From the NCBI GenBank assembly GCA_964393795.1, contig CAYMWA010000003.1, positions 1 to 64,000 of the forward strand: a stretch of DNA of 64,000 nt, read 5' to 3'. The notes beneath the pieces were generated by a model that saw only the letters and a list, made by a program, of their open reading frames with translations, had not been told where the DNA came from and searched no databases. Below, piece by piece: positions 24,850 to 34,561 of the stretch. A program made the translations under genes and the position numbers. This DNA comes from Chryseosolibacter sp964393795. GTDB lineage: Bacteria > Bacteroidota > Bacteroidia > Cytophagales > Cyclobacteriaceae. Position 1 is the stretch's first letter; every line of letters starts with the position of its first letter.

Positions 24850-26012
24850 ATGCATGATGATCAAAAATTGCGTGTACTTACGTGGCATGTTCACGGCAGT
24901 TACTTGTACTACTTGTCACAGACGGCGTGCACATTTTATCTTCCGCACAAGCCAACAGACGAGGAGGGGTATGGCGCGCGGACGCCAGGGTTCCCCTGGG
25001 GTGATAATGTGGTGAGTGTTCCGGCGGAAGCGGTAAAGGATCTCGAGTTCGATTGTGTTCTTTTTCAGTCAAGGAAGAACTACCTCGAGGACCAGTATCA
25101 GATTTTGTCAGAACAGCAACGGGTACTTCCCCGGATATACCTGGAACACGATCCGCCGCGTGAGCATCCGGTTGACACCAGGCATGTCGTAAAAGATCCG
25201 GCGGTTTGTATTGTACATGTAACCCATTTCAATAACCTGATGTGGGATAATAACGGGGTTCCCTCCACCGTCATTGAACACGGAGTCATTGACCATGGAC
25301 ACTTGTATACCGGGAGCAATGCAAAAGGGATTGTTGTAATCAACGGCATCGCTAAGCGCGGCAGGCGTCTCGGCCTCGATGTGTTTCAGCGTGTGCGCGA
25401 AAAAATTCCGCTCGACATTGTTGGTATGGGATCTATGGAAGTCGGCGGGATCGGTGAAGTCCCGAATCATACGCTGCCGGAGTTCGTCGCACAGTATCGG
25501 TTCTTCTTTAATCCTATTCGGTACACAAGTCTCGGGCTTTCCGTTTGTGAAGCGATGATGGCTGGGGTGCCGGTCATCGGGCTTGCTACAACTGAAATGC
25601 CGGTNNNNNNNNNNNNNNNNNNNNNNNNNNNNNNNNNNNNNNNNNNNNNNNNNNNNNNNNNNNNNNNNNNNNNNNNNNNNNNNNNNNNNNNNNNNNNNNN
25701 NNNNAAGCGATGATGGCTGGGGTGCCGGTCATCGGGCTTGCTACAACTGAAATGCCGGTGACCATTCGGAATGGCTATTCGGGATACGTGTCAACAGATG
25801 TTGACTTTCTGGTCGCAAAAATGCACGAACTACTGAACGATCCGGAGTTGGCTGTAACGCTGTCCGTCGGCGCGCGGGAGGCAGCTTTGCAGAAGTTTGA
25901 TATTAAGCGTTTCACGACCGATTGGCTTAGACTTTTGCACGCCGTGGTGAGAAACGAAACAATAGCGCCGGAGGACAATAAGTATTCTCCTGAACAGATC
26001 GAAATAAAATAA
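24850..26012 (+). CDS. glycosyltransferase (GT4-like), split by an assembly gap
   Basis: GT-B glycosyltransferase interrupted by 100 N (25605-25704). The N-terminal part is 24850-25604 and the C-terminal part 25705-26012. The 55 bases on each side of the gap are identical; removing one copy and the N's rejoins the frame exactly (EMP then VTIRNGYSGYV) and gives an intact protein of about 335 residues. The motif GLSVCEAMMAGVPVIGLATTEMP is the donor-binding EX7E-type region. It follows the GT9 gene, so both likely build the same surface glycan. Confidence 0.75.
25550..25759. repeat. 55-base direct repeat flanking a scaffold gap (assembly artefact)
   Basis: Bases 25550-25604 and 25705-25759 are identical, separated only by exactly 100 N. 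This is the pattern left when two contigs that overlap by a k-mer-sized end are joined with a fixed-size gap. The true sequence most likely has one copy and no gap. Confidence 0.9.
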
Positions 26013-26014
26013 AC

Positions 26015-26749
26015 ATGAAAGAAGCAAAATCCATTAAAGGAAAAGTAATCCTCATCACCGGTGCGGCACGGGGACTTGGCGCTGCCATCTGCCGTATCCT
26101 ATCGGAAGACGGGGCGGTCATCATCGCGACGGATGTGAACGTGTCACTGCTTGACACCACAGTTACCGATATCGCCGGCAAGGGTGGCAAGGTGGCCGGC
26201 TATTCGATGAATGTGACCGACGAGAACAGTGTAGAAGAGACGATCAGAAGGGTTGTCGACGAGTACGGCCGAATAGACGTCTTGATCAACAATGCCGGTG
26301 TCGACTTCACCAAATCCGTTGAAGAACTCTCACACGACGAATGGAGAAAGGTCATTGATGTCAATCTTACGGGACCATTCAATGTATCAAAAGCGGTTTA
26401 TCCTTACATGAAGGAGAAACGCAGCGGGCATATTGTGAACATCACATCGACGGCGAGCAAGCGGGCGTGGCCCAATGCGTCTGCATATCACGCCAGCAAG
26501 TGGGGCCTCACCGGGTTCAGCCATGCCTTGCATTCTGAAGCACGCAAGGATCATATCAAGGTAACAGCGTTGGTGGCAGGAGGGATGCAGACGCCATTTC
26601 TGCTTGATCGCTTCCCTGACATCGATCTCAATCTATTGCAAAATCCGGAAAATGTTGCTGAATCTATCCGGTATGTGTTATGCCAACCGGACGAAACCGT
26701 TATCGCTGAACTGATGGTCATTCCCATGACGGAAACTTCGTGGCCATAG
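26015..26749 (+). CDS. SDR-family oxidoreductase
   Basis: A 244-residue classical short-chain dehydrogenase. Cofactor motif TGAARGLGAAICRIL, then NNAGVDF; active site Ser in NITSTASKR and YHASKWGLTG (Tyr-x-x-x-Lys). C-terminus PMTETSWP. It starts 2 bases after the glycosyltransferase stop, so it is co-transcribed with the two sugar transferases and may modify a nucleotide sugar or glycan precursor; the substrate is not shown by sequence. Confidence 0.85.
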   Translation: MKEAKSIKGKVILITGAARGLGAAICRILSEDGAVIIATDVNVSLLDTTVTDIAGKGGKVAGYSMNVTDENSVEETIRRVVDEYGRIDVLINNAGVDFTKSVEELSHDEWRKVIDVNLTGPFNVSKAVYPYMKEKRSGHIVNITSTASKRAWPNASAYHASKWGLTGFSHALHSEARKDHIKVTALVAGGMQTPFLLDRFPDIDLNLLQNPENVAESIRYVLCQPDETVIAELMVIPMTETSWP

Positions 26750-27019
26750 GGTGAGTACGTAGCGTTACCTTATTCGGATATGTTGCGCCGCCTATTCTTG
26801 ACAACGGCTTTCATGGGCTCTTCCTGGTCAACCAACATCACAGACAACGAAGTTTTCTGTTATGCGTGCGTGCATCTGGATAACATCGTTTTCATATTTG
26901 GAATGTAACCAGCTGTAGTGTCAGCAGCGACTGGAGGTATAGTTTTTATGTCCTGAACAACGAGGCTGGCGCGGGTCGCCAGCAGCAGTTTTCAGTGTCG
27001 AAACGTAACCTGTCACATT

Positions 27020-27379
27020 ATGCAACCCAGGGTATTCAGCAGTCATGTCTTTAGCAACTGCATTGAGTTATGTAATGAATGTGCTGCCGAATGCGAACAT
27101 TGTGCAACGGAGTGCCTGAAAGAGGACAAAATTGAAATGTTGTCGCGATGCATTGCGCTGGCGCGCGAGTGCGCGATCGTCTGCACAGCCAATGCACAAT
27201 TGATGAGCGTTGGCGGAGAATACGCCTCGCTGTTGTGCCACCCGTGCGCAGTGATTTGCAACGCGTGCGCCGAGGAATGCGAGAGCAATTCGCAATTATC
27301 TTACTGTCACCGCTGTGCGGAAGTATGCCGGGAATGCGCGGAAGAGTGCTTTCGGATGATCGAGCAACTGCAGGTCTGA
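27020..27379 (+). CDS. cysteine-rich four-helix-bundle copper-binding protein (Csp-like)
   Basis: A 119-residue protein with 19 cysteines, mostly in CxxxC and CxxC spacings along four helices (NCIELCNECAAEC, CIALARECAIVC, CHPCAVICNACAEEC, CHRCAEVCRECAEEC). This is the DUF326 / copper storage protein pattern, where thiols inside the bundle bind many Cu(I) ions. No signal peptide, so cytosolic. It has no other copper gene beside it in the window. Confidence 0.88.
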   Translation: MQPRVFSSHVFSNCIELCNECAAECEHCATECLKEDKIEMLSRCIALARECAIVCTANAQLMSVGGEYASLLCHPCAVICNACAEECESNSQLSYCHRCAEVCRECAEECFRMIEQLQV

Positions 27380-27589
27380 ATGACTACCGGCACGGGGCGG
27401 CAGTGCGACTGACGACCTCTTACATGGTATGTTCCCAATATGCTGGCGGAAAGAGGATGGACAGCCGAATGGAAATATAACCGGAAAGGCGTCATCTGAA
27501 AGGTGACCATTGGGGTGGCGGTGGCTTCAACCGTGCTTCTCCTGTTGGCATTCCGCAAACGGATCTGCGCCTCGGCGCGTTAAAAAAAA

Positions 27590-27618
27590 TTAAACAAATG
27601 ATTAAAACGTTTGCTTAA
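27590..27618. promoter_or_regulatory. candidate operator for the TetR regulator
   Basis: Inverted repeat TTAAACAAA (27590-27598) and TTTGCTTAA (27610-27618), eight of nine positions complementary, with an 11-base spacer. It lies 41 bases before the TetR start codon, the usual place for autoregulation. Confidence 0.5.
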
Positions 27619-27658
27619 TTCTTTTCTTTTTGCTTGGTTTGTACCAACAGACTAAGCT

Positions 27659-28297
27659 ATGGCGGCGAAGAAGAAGATATCACGCGACCTTTCAACGGAG
27701 GAGAAAATAAAGAAGGCGGCGCTCAAGCTTTTTACCAAAAAAGGCTATGCCGCTACCCGTACGCGTGATATTAGCGCCGAGGCGGGCATCAACCTTGCAC
27801 TCCTTAATTATTATTTCCGCAGCAAGGAGAAGTTGTTCGAACTTGTGATGACGGAGATTCTTCAAAACTTCTTTGCGGGAATCAAGCAGATATTTAATGA
27901 CGAAGAAACCTCTGTCGAGGAGAAAGTGAAAATATTTGTAGCCCGGTATACGGCCCTGCTGAAGAAGCAACCCGAGCTGCCGCTTTTCATCTTCCAGGAA
28001 ATCCGGCTTAACCCGGACAGGCTCGCGGCGAGAATGGGCGTCAGGCAGGTCTTTTCTTCTTTCTTTTTTATACAGCTTGAACGCGTCATGGTGGAGAAGG
28101 AGATAGATAACGTCGATCCGATCCACTATATCATGAACATGATCGGTATGTGTGTGTTTCCGTTCATCGGAGCACCATTGTTTCGACATGCACTGGGCAT
28201 AAGTGAAAAGCGCTACAAGGAACTGATGGACGAAAGAGTTGAACTCATTCCCATCTGGATGCAGGCGTCGATGAAGAAGAGTCAGAGGCGCAGGTGA
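27659..28297 (+). CDS. TetR/AcrR-family transcriptional regulator
   Basis: A 212-residue regulator. Residues about 12-60 are the TetR DNA-binding domain: KIKKAALKLFTKKGYAATRTRDISAEAGINLALLNYYFRSKEKLF. The C-terminal ligand domain has a CerR-like look (LPLFIFQEI). First gene of the efflux operon; the operator-like palindrome upstream suggests it represses itself and the TolC-HlyD-ABC genes until a toxic ligand is present. Confidence 0.9.
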   Translation: MAAKKKISRDLSTEEKIKKAALKLFTKKGYAATRTRDISAEAGINLALLNYYFRSKEKLFELVMTEILQNFFAGIKQIFNDEETSVEEKVKIFVARYTALLKKQPELPLFIFQEIRLNPDRLAARMGVRQVFSSFFFIQLERVMVEKEIDNVDPIHYIMNMIGMCVFPFIGAPLFRHALGISEKRYKELMDERVELIPIWMQASMKKSQRRR

Positions 28298-28332
28298 TCG
28301 TCTGCACATTTTGAAACAGAAATGATTACGGT

Positions 28333-29583
28333 ATGAAAACCTTGATTACCATTATTCTTCTCTGTGTGATTCCTTTCGCCGGCCAGGGTCAACAGACGCT
28401 GACGATTGAGGATTGCTATACGGCGGCACGTGCAAATTATCCGTTGAGCCGTCAACGGGATTTACTTTCAAAAACCGCATCACTTACCGTTGAGAATGCT
28501 GCCAAAGGCGCACTCCCACGGATCCAGTTGGGCGCACAGGCTACGTACCAGTCAGACGTGACGCAAATTCCAGTCGAAATGCCAGGAATTGAGCCTCTGA
28601 GCAAAGATCAGTATCGGGTCTTCGCCGAAGTTAGCCAGACGCTCTATCAAGGAGGGTTGGTGGCACACGAAAAGGAAGTGGAGGCATCGCGCACATCGGT
28701 GGAAGAAGCGCAGCTCGAGGTAGAGTTGTACGCCCTTGAAAAACGGATCAACGATTTGTTTTTCGGTATCCTGCTCTTACAGGAACAACAGAAGCAGTCC
28801 GGGCTGATGAAAGCTGACCTCAATGCGGCGTTGAAAAAGACCAATGCGGCCGTCGCGAATGGCACCGCGCTGCCGAGCGCAGCGGCGGTCTTGCAAGCTG
28901 AGTTGTTGACATTGGAACAGGGCATCATCGAAATGCAGGCGTCTGAATCGCTCTACCGAAAGACCCTCGGAAGCTTCATTGGCCGACCGGTGGGTCCGGA
29001 TACGTCTTTGGAAAAACCTGAATTCACCGCACCGCCTTTGCGTATTCAGCGGCCCGAGGAGAACGTTTTCATTCTTCAGAAAAGGCAAGTGGAGGCCAAC
29101 CAGGCTTTGCTTTCTGCGCGCAAGAAGCCGCGCCTTGAACTTTTCCTTCAGGGTGGTTACGGAAGACCCGGCCTCAACATGCTTGAAAATACATTCGACT
29201 TTTATTACGTCGGCGGCATTCGCCTGGCCTGGCAACTGTCGGGCTACTATACCTTCGCGAAGGAAAAGGAGATTCTTGAGTTGCGACGCCAGACGATTGA
29301 CGTACGGCGTGAAACCTTCGTTTTCAACACTGATAGGGAGCTTGACAGAAGCACCGCCGAGATCGAAAAGCTTCGACGCCTGATTGAAATAGATGCCCAA
29401 TCGATCGCACTGCGTACCAGTGTGCGCGAAACAGCGGAAGCACAGCTTGAAGAAGGAGTCATCTCTGCGTCGGATTATGTGCGCGAAGTCAACGCCGAAG
29501 CGCGTGCCCGACAAAGTCGCGTGCTGCATGAAACACAACTGCTGAGCGCACAGGCTGCCTATCACTTTACTTCAGGTCAATAA
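28333..29583 (+). CDS. TolC-family outer membrane efflux protein
   Basis: A 416-residue protein with signal peptide (ending near AGQGQQ). Two long coiled-coil stretches typical of TolC proteins (about residues 100-215 and 300-410) are separated by beta-strand segments. Expected to be the trimeric outer-membrane duct of the ABC exporter encoded next. It is 35 bases after the TetR gene. Confidence 0.87.
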   Translation: MKTLITIILLCVIPFAGQGQQTLTIEDCYTAARANYPLSRQRDLLSKTASLTVENAAKGALPRIQLGAQATYQSDVTQIPVEMPGIEPLSKDQYRVFAEVSQTLYQGGLVAHEKEVEASRTSVEEAQLEVELYALEKRINDLFFGILLLQEQQKQSGLMKADLNAALKKTNAAVANGTALPSAAAVLQAELLTLEQGIIEMQASESLYRKTLGSFIGRPVGPDTSLEKPEFTAPPLRIQRPEENVFILQKRQVEANQALLSARKKPRLELFLQGGYGRPGLNMLENTFDFYYVGGIRLAWQLSGYYTFAKEKEILELRRQTIDVRRETFVFNTDRELDRSTAEIEKLRRLIEIDAQSIALRTSVRETAEAQLEEGVISASDYVREVNAEARARQSRVLHETQLLSAQAAYHFTSGQ

Positions 29584-29589
29584 CTTAAT

Positions 29590-30489
29590 ATGACTCGTAT
29601 GAAAAACGCAGTGTCACTTTTTCTTATCGCCCTCGTCCTGACCGCGTGCAGCGACAACGAAAACACCTTCGATGCCAGTGGGACGTTTGAAGCGGTTGAA
29701 GTCGTCATTTCTTCTTCGGTTACAGGTACCATCCAGGCGCTAAACATCCGCGAAGGTGCAACAGTGAAAGCGGGCGAACTTCTCGGTTGGATCGACAGTG
29801 CACAGCTTTCCCTCCGTCGGAAACAATTGGCCGCGCAAATTGATGCCATTCTTTCGCGCCGCCCCGACGTTGCGAAACAGCTCGCCTCCTATCGTGTCCA
29901 GTTAGAAACGGCTGAACGCGAACTTGCGCGTGTGCGGAGTCTGTTCCAGGCAGAGGCGGCTACTCGAAAACAAGTCGACGATGCAGAAGCGCAAGTGTCA
30001 CTCATCCGTCGTCAGATCGTGGCCCATCGGTCGTCGCTCGATATTACCTCGCAGTCGCTGGTAAATGAGACGCTTCCCTTGTCTGCGCAGATCGACCAGT
30101 TGGAAGACCAGCTTCGAAAGTGCAGGATCGTCAATCCGATTGACGGTACGGTGCTGACCCGCTATGCGGAAGCATATGAATTCGCTTCGCCAGGGAAACC
30201 TTTGTATAAAGTGGCGGACATCGGTATCCTTGAACTGAGGGCGTACATTTCCGGAAGCCAGCTGCCGTCGATCACGCTCGATCAACCCGTAACGGTATTT
30301 GTCGACAATAGTGCAGACGGATATACGGAGTATCCGGGGCGGATCAGTTGGATCAGTGACAAGGCCGAGTTCACGCCAAAAACCATTCAGACCAAGGAGG
30401 AGCGGACGGACCTCGTATACGCTATCAAGATCGCCGTCGAGAATGATGGCCACCTTAAAATCGGGATGTATGGAGAAGTGCGGTTTTAA
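29590..30489 (+). CDS. HlyD-family periplasmic adaptor lipoprotein
   Basis: A 299-residue membrane-fusion protein with a lipobox (LVLTACSDN). Biotinyl-lipoyl-like half EAVEVVISSSVTGTIQALNIREGATVKAGELLGWID, then a coiled-coil hairpin (residues about 75-175), then the second half lipoyl CRIVNPIDGTVLTRYAEAYEFASPGKPLYKVAD and a barrel domain. It links the inner-membrane ABC proteins with TolC; YbhG-like. It follows TolC by 6 bases. ATG 29590 or 29599 could be the start. Confidence 0.87.
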   Translation: MTRMKNAVSLFLIALVLTACSDNENTFDASGTFEAVEVVISSSVTGTIQALNIREGATVKAGELLGWIDSAQLSLRRKQLAAQIDAILSRRPDVAKQLASYRVQLETAERELARVRSLFQAEAATRKQVDDAEAQVSLIRRQIVAHRSSLDITSQSLVNETLPLSAQIDQLEDQLRKCRIVNPIDGTVLTRYAEAYEFASPGKPLYKVADIGILELRAYISGSQLPSITLDQPVTVFVDNSADGYTEYPGRISWISDKAEFTPKTIQTKEERTDLVYAIKIAVENDGHLKIGMYGEVRF

Positions 30490-30498
30490 CGCAGCGCC

Positions 30499-31413
30499 AT
30501 GGTGATCACTAACGGCATCTCAAAGACGTACGAAAAAGGGACGGCTCCCGCCGTTGACAGCATTTCCCTCACTGTGTCAAAGGGTGAACTTTTTGGATTG
30601 GTGGGGCCGGATGGAGCGGGGAAGACAACGCTCTTTCGGATACTGACAACGCTGTTGTGGCCCGATGAGGGGGAGGCTACGGTGGATGGCTGCGACATCG
30701 TCACCGACTACAAGCAAATCAGGCAACGGGTTGGCTATATGCCTGGAAGGTTCTCGTTGTATCAGGACCTTACCGTCAGCGAAAACCTCCACTTTTTTGC
30801 GACGCTTTTCGGAACTACCGTCGACGAAAACTATTCGTTGATTCACGACATCTACGTGCAAATCGCACCGTTCAAAGACCGGCGTGCAGGAAAATTGTCA
30901 GGAGGGATGAAGCAGAAGCTCGCCCTGTGCTGTGCGCTGATTCATAAACCGCGCGTGCTTTTCCTCGATGAACCGACTACCGGTGTTGACCCAGTCTCGC
31001 GAAAGGAATTTTGGGAAATGCTCAAGCGGTTGAAGGCGCAGGGAATCACAATCATGGTATCGACACCCTATATGGACGAAGCCGCCCGCTGCGACCGGAT
31101 CGCGCTCATCCAGGAAGGAAAGATACTTGCAGTCGACACACCCGCCGACATCGTGGCGCGCTATCCGGAGCCGTTGTATGCGATTCGCGCGCGGGAAATG
31201 CCTCGCCTGCTTTCTGACCTGCGTCAATATCCCAATACGCTGCACTGCTTCACATTTGGTGAATACCTGCACCTTTCGCTCAAGGATAACAGCGCCTCCG
31301 CCATTGGTCAACTGAAAGACTACGTGACGGCTCGCCACCACCGCGATGTCGAAGTAAAAGCGGTTGTGCCTACGATTGAAGATTGTTTTATGCGACTATT
31401 GAATCAAACGTGA
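30499..31413 (+). CDS. ABC transporter ATP-binding protein (first YbhF-like half)
   Basis: A 304-residue ABC ATPase. Walker A GPDGAGKTT, Q-loop in YMPGRFSLYQDLTV, signature LSGGMKQKLAL, Walker B VLFLDEPTTGVDP, and the switch histidine position is changed (VSTPYMDEAARCD, where most have TTHYMDEAE). In YbhF two ATPase halves are fused; here they are separate genes. Ends in TGATG with the next gene. Confidence 0.88.
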   Translation: MVITNGISKTYEKGTAPAVDSISLTVSKGELFGLVGPDGAGKTTLFRILTTLLWPDEGEATVDGCDIVTDYKQIRQRVGYMPGRFSLYQDLTVSENLHFFATLFGTTVDENYSLIHDIYVQIAPFKDRRAGKLSGGMKQKLALCCALIHKPRVLFLDEPTTGVDPVSRKEFWEMLKRLKAQGITIMVSTPYMDEAARCDRIALIQEGKILAVDTPADIVARYPEPLYAIRAREMPRLLSDLRQYPNTLHCFTFGEYLHLSLKDNSASAIGQLKDYVTARHHRDVEVKAVVPTIEDCFMRLLNQT

Positions 31414-32153
31414 TGGAGCCCGTAATCCAGACGAGACGACTGACCAAACGCTTTGGCGATTTTACTGCTGTCGACGAGATTTCATTTCACGTCGATCGGG
31501 GAGAAGTGTTCGGCTTTCTCGGGGCGAATGGCGCAGGCAAGACGACGGCCATCAGGATGTTGATCGGACTCTCCAAACCCACCTCAGGAGAGGCCACCGT
31601 CGCGGGCTTTGACGTGTACCGGCAAGCCGAAGCGATCAAGAAAAACATCGGTTACATGAGCCAGAAGTTTTCGCTTTACGAAGACTTGACCGTCATAGAA
31701 AACATACGTTTTTTCGGCGGCATCTATGGTCTCGACGAAAGAACGCTTCGTGAAAAAAGCGAGGCGCTCATTGCACAGTTGGGACTGACAGCCGAGCGTC
31801 GACGGCTCGTGGCCTCGCTGCCACTCGGATGGAAACAAAAACTTGCCTTCTCCGTGGCGGTACTTCATGAGCCAGCCATTGTTTTCCTTGACGAGCCGAC
31901 GGGCGGTGTCGACCCCGTTACACGCAGACAGTTTTGGGACCTGATATACGATGTCACCACACGAGGTATGACCGTATTTGTGACGACCCACTACATGGAC
32001 GAAGCGGAATACTGCAACCGTCTTTCGATAATGGTAGACGGACGCATTGAAGCGCTCGGCTCACCACAGGAACTGCGCAAGCGGTTTGAAGCTGCCTCCA
32101 TGGACGAAGTATTTTACAAGCTGGCGCGCAAAGCACAACGAGGAGACGGATAA
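31413..32153 (+). CDS. ABC transporter ATP-binding protein (second YbhF-like half)
   Basis: A 246-residue ABC ATPase. Walker A GANGAGKTT, Walker B IVFLDEPTGGVDP, switch VTTHYMDEAEYCN. The signature motif is SLPLGWKQKL instead of LSGGQ, as in the second half of YbhF-type proteins, so one of the two ATP sites is non-standard. ATG 31413 overlaps the preceding stop codon by one base, implying translational coupling. Confidence 0.88.
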   Translation: MEPVIQTRRLTKRFGDFTAVDEISFHVDRGEVFGFLGANGAGKTTAIRMLIGLSKPTSGEATVAGFDVYRQAEAIKKNIGYMSQKFSLYEDLTVIENIRFFGGIYGLDERTLREKSEALIAQLGLTAERRRLVASLPLGWKQKLAFSVAVLHEPAIVFLDEPTGGVDPVTRRQFWDLIYDVTTRGMTVFVTTHYMDEAEYCNRLSIMVDGRIEALGSPQELRKRFEAASMDEVFYKLARKAQRGDG

Positions 32154-32164
32154 CAAGAAACCAC

Positions 32165-33283
32165 ATGAAGCACTCGCGACAACAGTTTTTTACATTTGTC
32201 AAGAAGGAATTTGCGCACGTCATGCGCGACCGCAAGACGCTTTTGATCTTGTTCGGGTTGCCCGTTGTTCAGATCATCATTTTTGGATTTGCGTTGACCA
32301 ATGAAATCAAGCATTCACGTGTGCTGGTGATCGACAACGCCAGAGACGAGGTTTCGCACGAAATCATTGCGAAGATTGAAGCCAGCCGGTACTTCGAGAC
32401 CGACAACGACTTGTATACGCATCGCGACATAGAAGCGCATTTTAAAGCGGGAACTGCGAAAATTGCAGTCGTCTTTCCGTCGGGATTCGGTAGCGATCTT
32501 TTTCACTTTAATCGTGCACCGATTCAGGTAATTGCTGACGCGTCCGATCCCAATACGGCTACGGCGTTAACGAACTACCTCAGCGCCATTGTGCAGGATT
32601 ACCAGCGACAGAAGTTTTTGGTGGCTGCCCTTCCGGTTCATATCCAGACCACGGTACGCATGCTCTACAACCCGCAGCTTAAGGGCGCGCACAACTTTGT
32701 ACCCGGCGTCATGGCCCTCGTCCTCATGCTGGTTTGCGTAATGATGACTGCGGTGTCTATCGTTCGCGAGAAAGAGCTGGGCACCATGGAAGTGTTGTTA
32801 GTGTCTCCGTTTCGGCCTGAATTGGTGATCCTGTCAAAGGCCGTACCTTATTTGATTCTCTCGCTCGTCAACGTAGTCACTATCCTGCTCCTAAGTGTTT
32901 TTGTTCTCGATCTACCCGTCGAAGGCAACATTTTGTTACTCCTGGCGGAAAGCATGTTGTTCATTGTCACATCCCTTGCGCTGGGCTTGTTCATTTCGGT
33001 GCGCGCGCAAACACAAGAAACCGCGATGCTGGTTTCCCTGATGGGGATGTTGCTGCCGACGTTGCTCTTTAGCGGATTTATGTTTCCAATCGACAACATG
33101 CCGTTAGTCTTGCAGTATGTCTCCAATGCGGTGCCTGCGAAATGGTATTACATCATCGTCAAATCCATTATGATTAAAGGCCTTGGCTTTGGCGCGATAT
33201 GGAAGGAGACGTTGATTCTTGCGGGTATTGCAGTTTTTTTTCTGGCGGTAAGCCTTAAGAACTTTAAAATCCGGCTGGCATGA
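32165..33283 (+). CDS. ABC-2 type transporter permease (YbhS/YbhR-like)
   Basis: A 372-residue permease: one helix near the N-terminus (LLILFGLPVVQIIIFGFAL), a large periplasmic domain to about residue 180, then five helices, with the ABC-2 signature ELGTMEVLLVSPF before helix three. Forms the inner-membrane pore with its neighbour. It overlaps the next gene by four bases (ATGA). Confidence 0.88.
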   Translation: MKHSRQQFFTFVKKEFAHVMRDRKTLLILFGLPVVQIIIFGFALTNEIKHSRVLVIDNARDEVSHEIIAKIEASRYFETDNDLYTHRDIEAHFKAGTAKIAVVFPSGFGSDLFHFNRAPIQVIADASDPNTATALTNYLSAIVQDYQRQKFLVAALPVHIQTTVRMLYNPQLKGAHNFVPGVMALVLMLVCVMMTAVSIVREKELGTMEVLLVSPFRPELVILSKAVPYLILSLVNVVTILLLSVFVLDLPVEGNILLLLAESMLFIVTSLALGLFISVRAQTQETAMLVSLMGMLLPTLLFSGFMFPIDNMPLVLQYVSNAVPAKWYYIIVKSIMIKGLGFGAIWKETLILAGIAVFFLAVSLKNFKIRLA

Positions 33284-34398
33284 GGACGATCCGATTTTTA
33301 CTTGAAAAGGAATTCCGTCAGATCTTTCGAAACAAGACGCTGTTGTTCATCATCATGATGGTGCCCATTGTACAACTCATTATTCTTCCGCTCGCGGCGA
33401 ATTACGAGGTGAAGGACATTGCGCTGGTAGTCGTCAACAAAGATCACTCCGCGTATGCCGACAGGCTCGTCAGGAAAATCTCGGCATCGCCGAATTTCGA
33501 GCTGGTGGCCACCGGACATTCCTACCGTTCCGCATTGGCATACATTGAGTCCGGGGAGGCCGATTTTGTGCTCGAGATACCTGCCGGCTTCGAAAAAAAT
33601 CTTGTTAGCCAGAATCGCGAGACACTTTTTGTGGCGGCCAATGCCATTAATGGTGTTGAAGCTGGATTAGGATCCGCTTACCTGAATGCCATCATAGCCG
33701 ATTTCAACCAACAGATTCAACTCGCCTGGATAAAGCCAGAGTCGCAGGCATCACGACCCGTGATCGATGTTGTTGCGATTAATTGGTACAACCCACATCT
33801 TCGTTACCAACTGTTTATGGTTCCTGGCATCCTGGCTATCCTCGTCACGATGATCGGGGGGTATGTGGCTGCCTTGAATATCGTAAAGGAGAAGGAGATG
33901 GGCACGATTGAGCAGATCAACGTTTCACCCATTCGCAAGCATCATTTTATCATCGGCAAGCTTATCCCTTTTTGGATCCTTGGACTGGTTACCTTTTCGA
34001 TGGGCCTGCTTGTGGCTTGGATCGTCTATGGCGTTGTGCCCGTGGGTAGCATTGCGTTGCTGTATTTCTTTGCCGGCCTTTATCTTATTCCCGTGTTGGG
34101 CCTTGGCCTTTTGATTTCCACATACAGTGAGACCCAGCAGCAGGCGATGTTTATTTCATTTTTCTTTGTGATGATTTTTATCTTGATGAGTGGCCTGTTC
34201 ACGCCCATCGAAAGCATGCCGGGGTGGGCACAGGTGGTCAGCAGACTCAATCCGGTCACCTACTTTATCGAAGTCATGCGCATGGTTGTGCTGAAGGGCA
34301 GTGGCCTGCGCGATATACAATATCAGATCGCCGCCGTAACCATTTTCGGAATTGTGCTGAACGTCTGGGCTGTAGTCAATTACAAAAAAACCACCTGA
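33280..34398 (+). CDS. ABC-2 type transporter permease (second of pair)
   Basis: A 372-residue partner permease with the same layout: N-terminal helix FIIMMVPIVQLIILPLA, periplasmic domain, KEMGTIEQINVSPI and five C-terminal helices, including FISFFFVMIFILMSGLFTPIESMPGW. Equal length to the preceding permease, so the pore is a heterodimer from a gene duplication. Last gene of the efflux operon. Confidence 0.88.
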   Translation: MRTIRFLLEKEFRQIFRNKTLLFIIMMVPIVQLIILPLAANYEVKDIALVVVNKDHSAYADRLVRKISASPNFELVATGHSYRSALAYIESGEADFVLEIPAGFEKNLVSQNRETLFVAANAINGVEAGLGSAYLNAIIADFNQQIQLAWIKPESQASRPVIDVVAINWYNPHLRYQLFMVPGILAILVTMIGGYVAALNIVKEKEMGTIEQINVSPIRKHHFIIGKLIPFWILGLVTFSMGLLVAWIVYGVVPVGSIALLYFFAGLYLIPVLGLGLLISTYSETQQQAMFISFFFVMIFILMSGLFTPIESMPGWAQVVSRLNPVTYFIEVMRMVVLKGSGLRDIQYQIAAVTIFGIVLNVWAVVNYKKTT

Positions 34399-34561
34399 GA
34401 GCGTCAATCACCAGCGCAGAGATTGTTCCCGACCTTCACCGTTTAGAGAAAACCCGAAATAATTTCGTTTGTGTTTGGCTTCGATCTGCTATATTGTCAG
34501 GAATTGCTGGATTGAAAAGCAGGGATTGGGGTAAAATTGCACACTGTCCTTTATTGATTTT

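Noticed and set aside
25710..26012. Separate short gene after the N gap.
   Set aside because: Its first 17 residues repeat the end of the sequence before the gap; it is the C-terminal part of the glycosyltransferase.
27148..27558. Overlapping frames after the Csp gene as extra proteins.
   Set aside because: They are shadows of the cysteine-rich gene or low-complexity frames; only a tiny hydrophobic stretch is kept as a low-interest finding.
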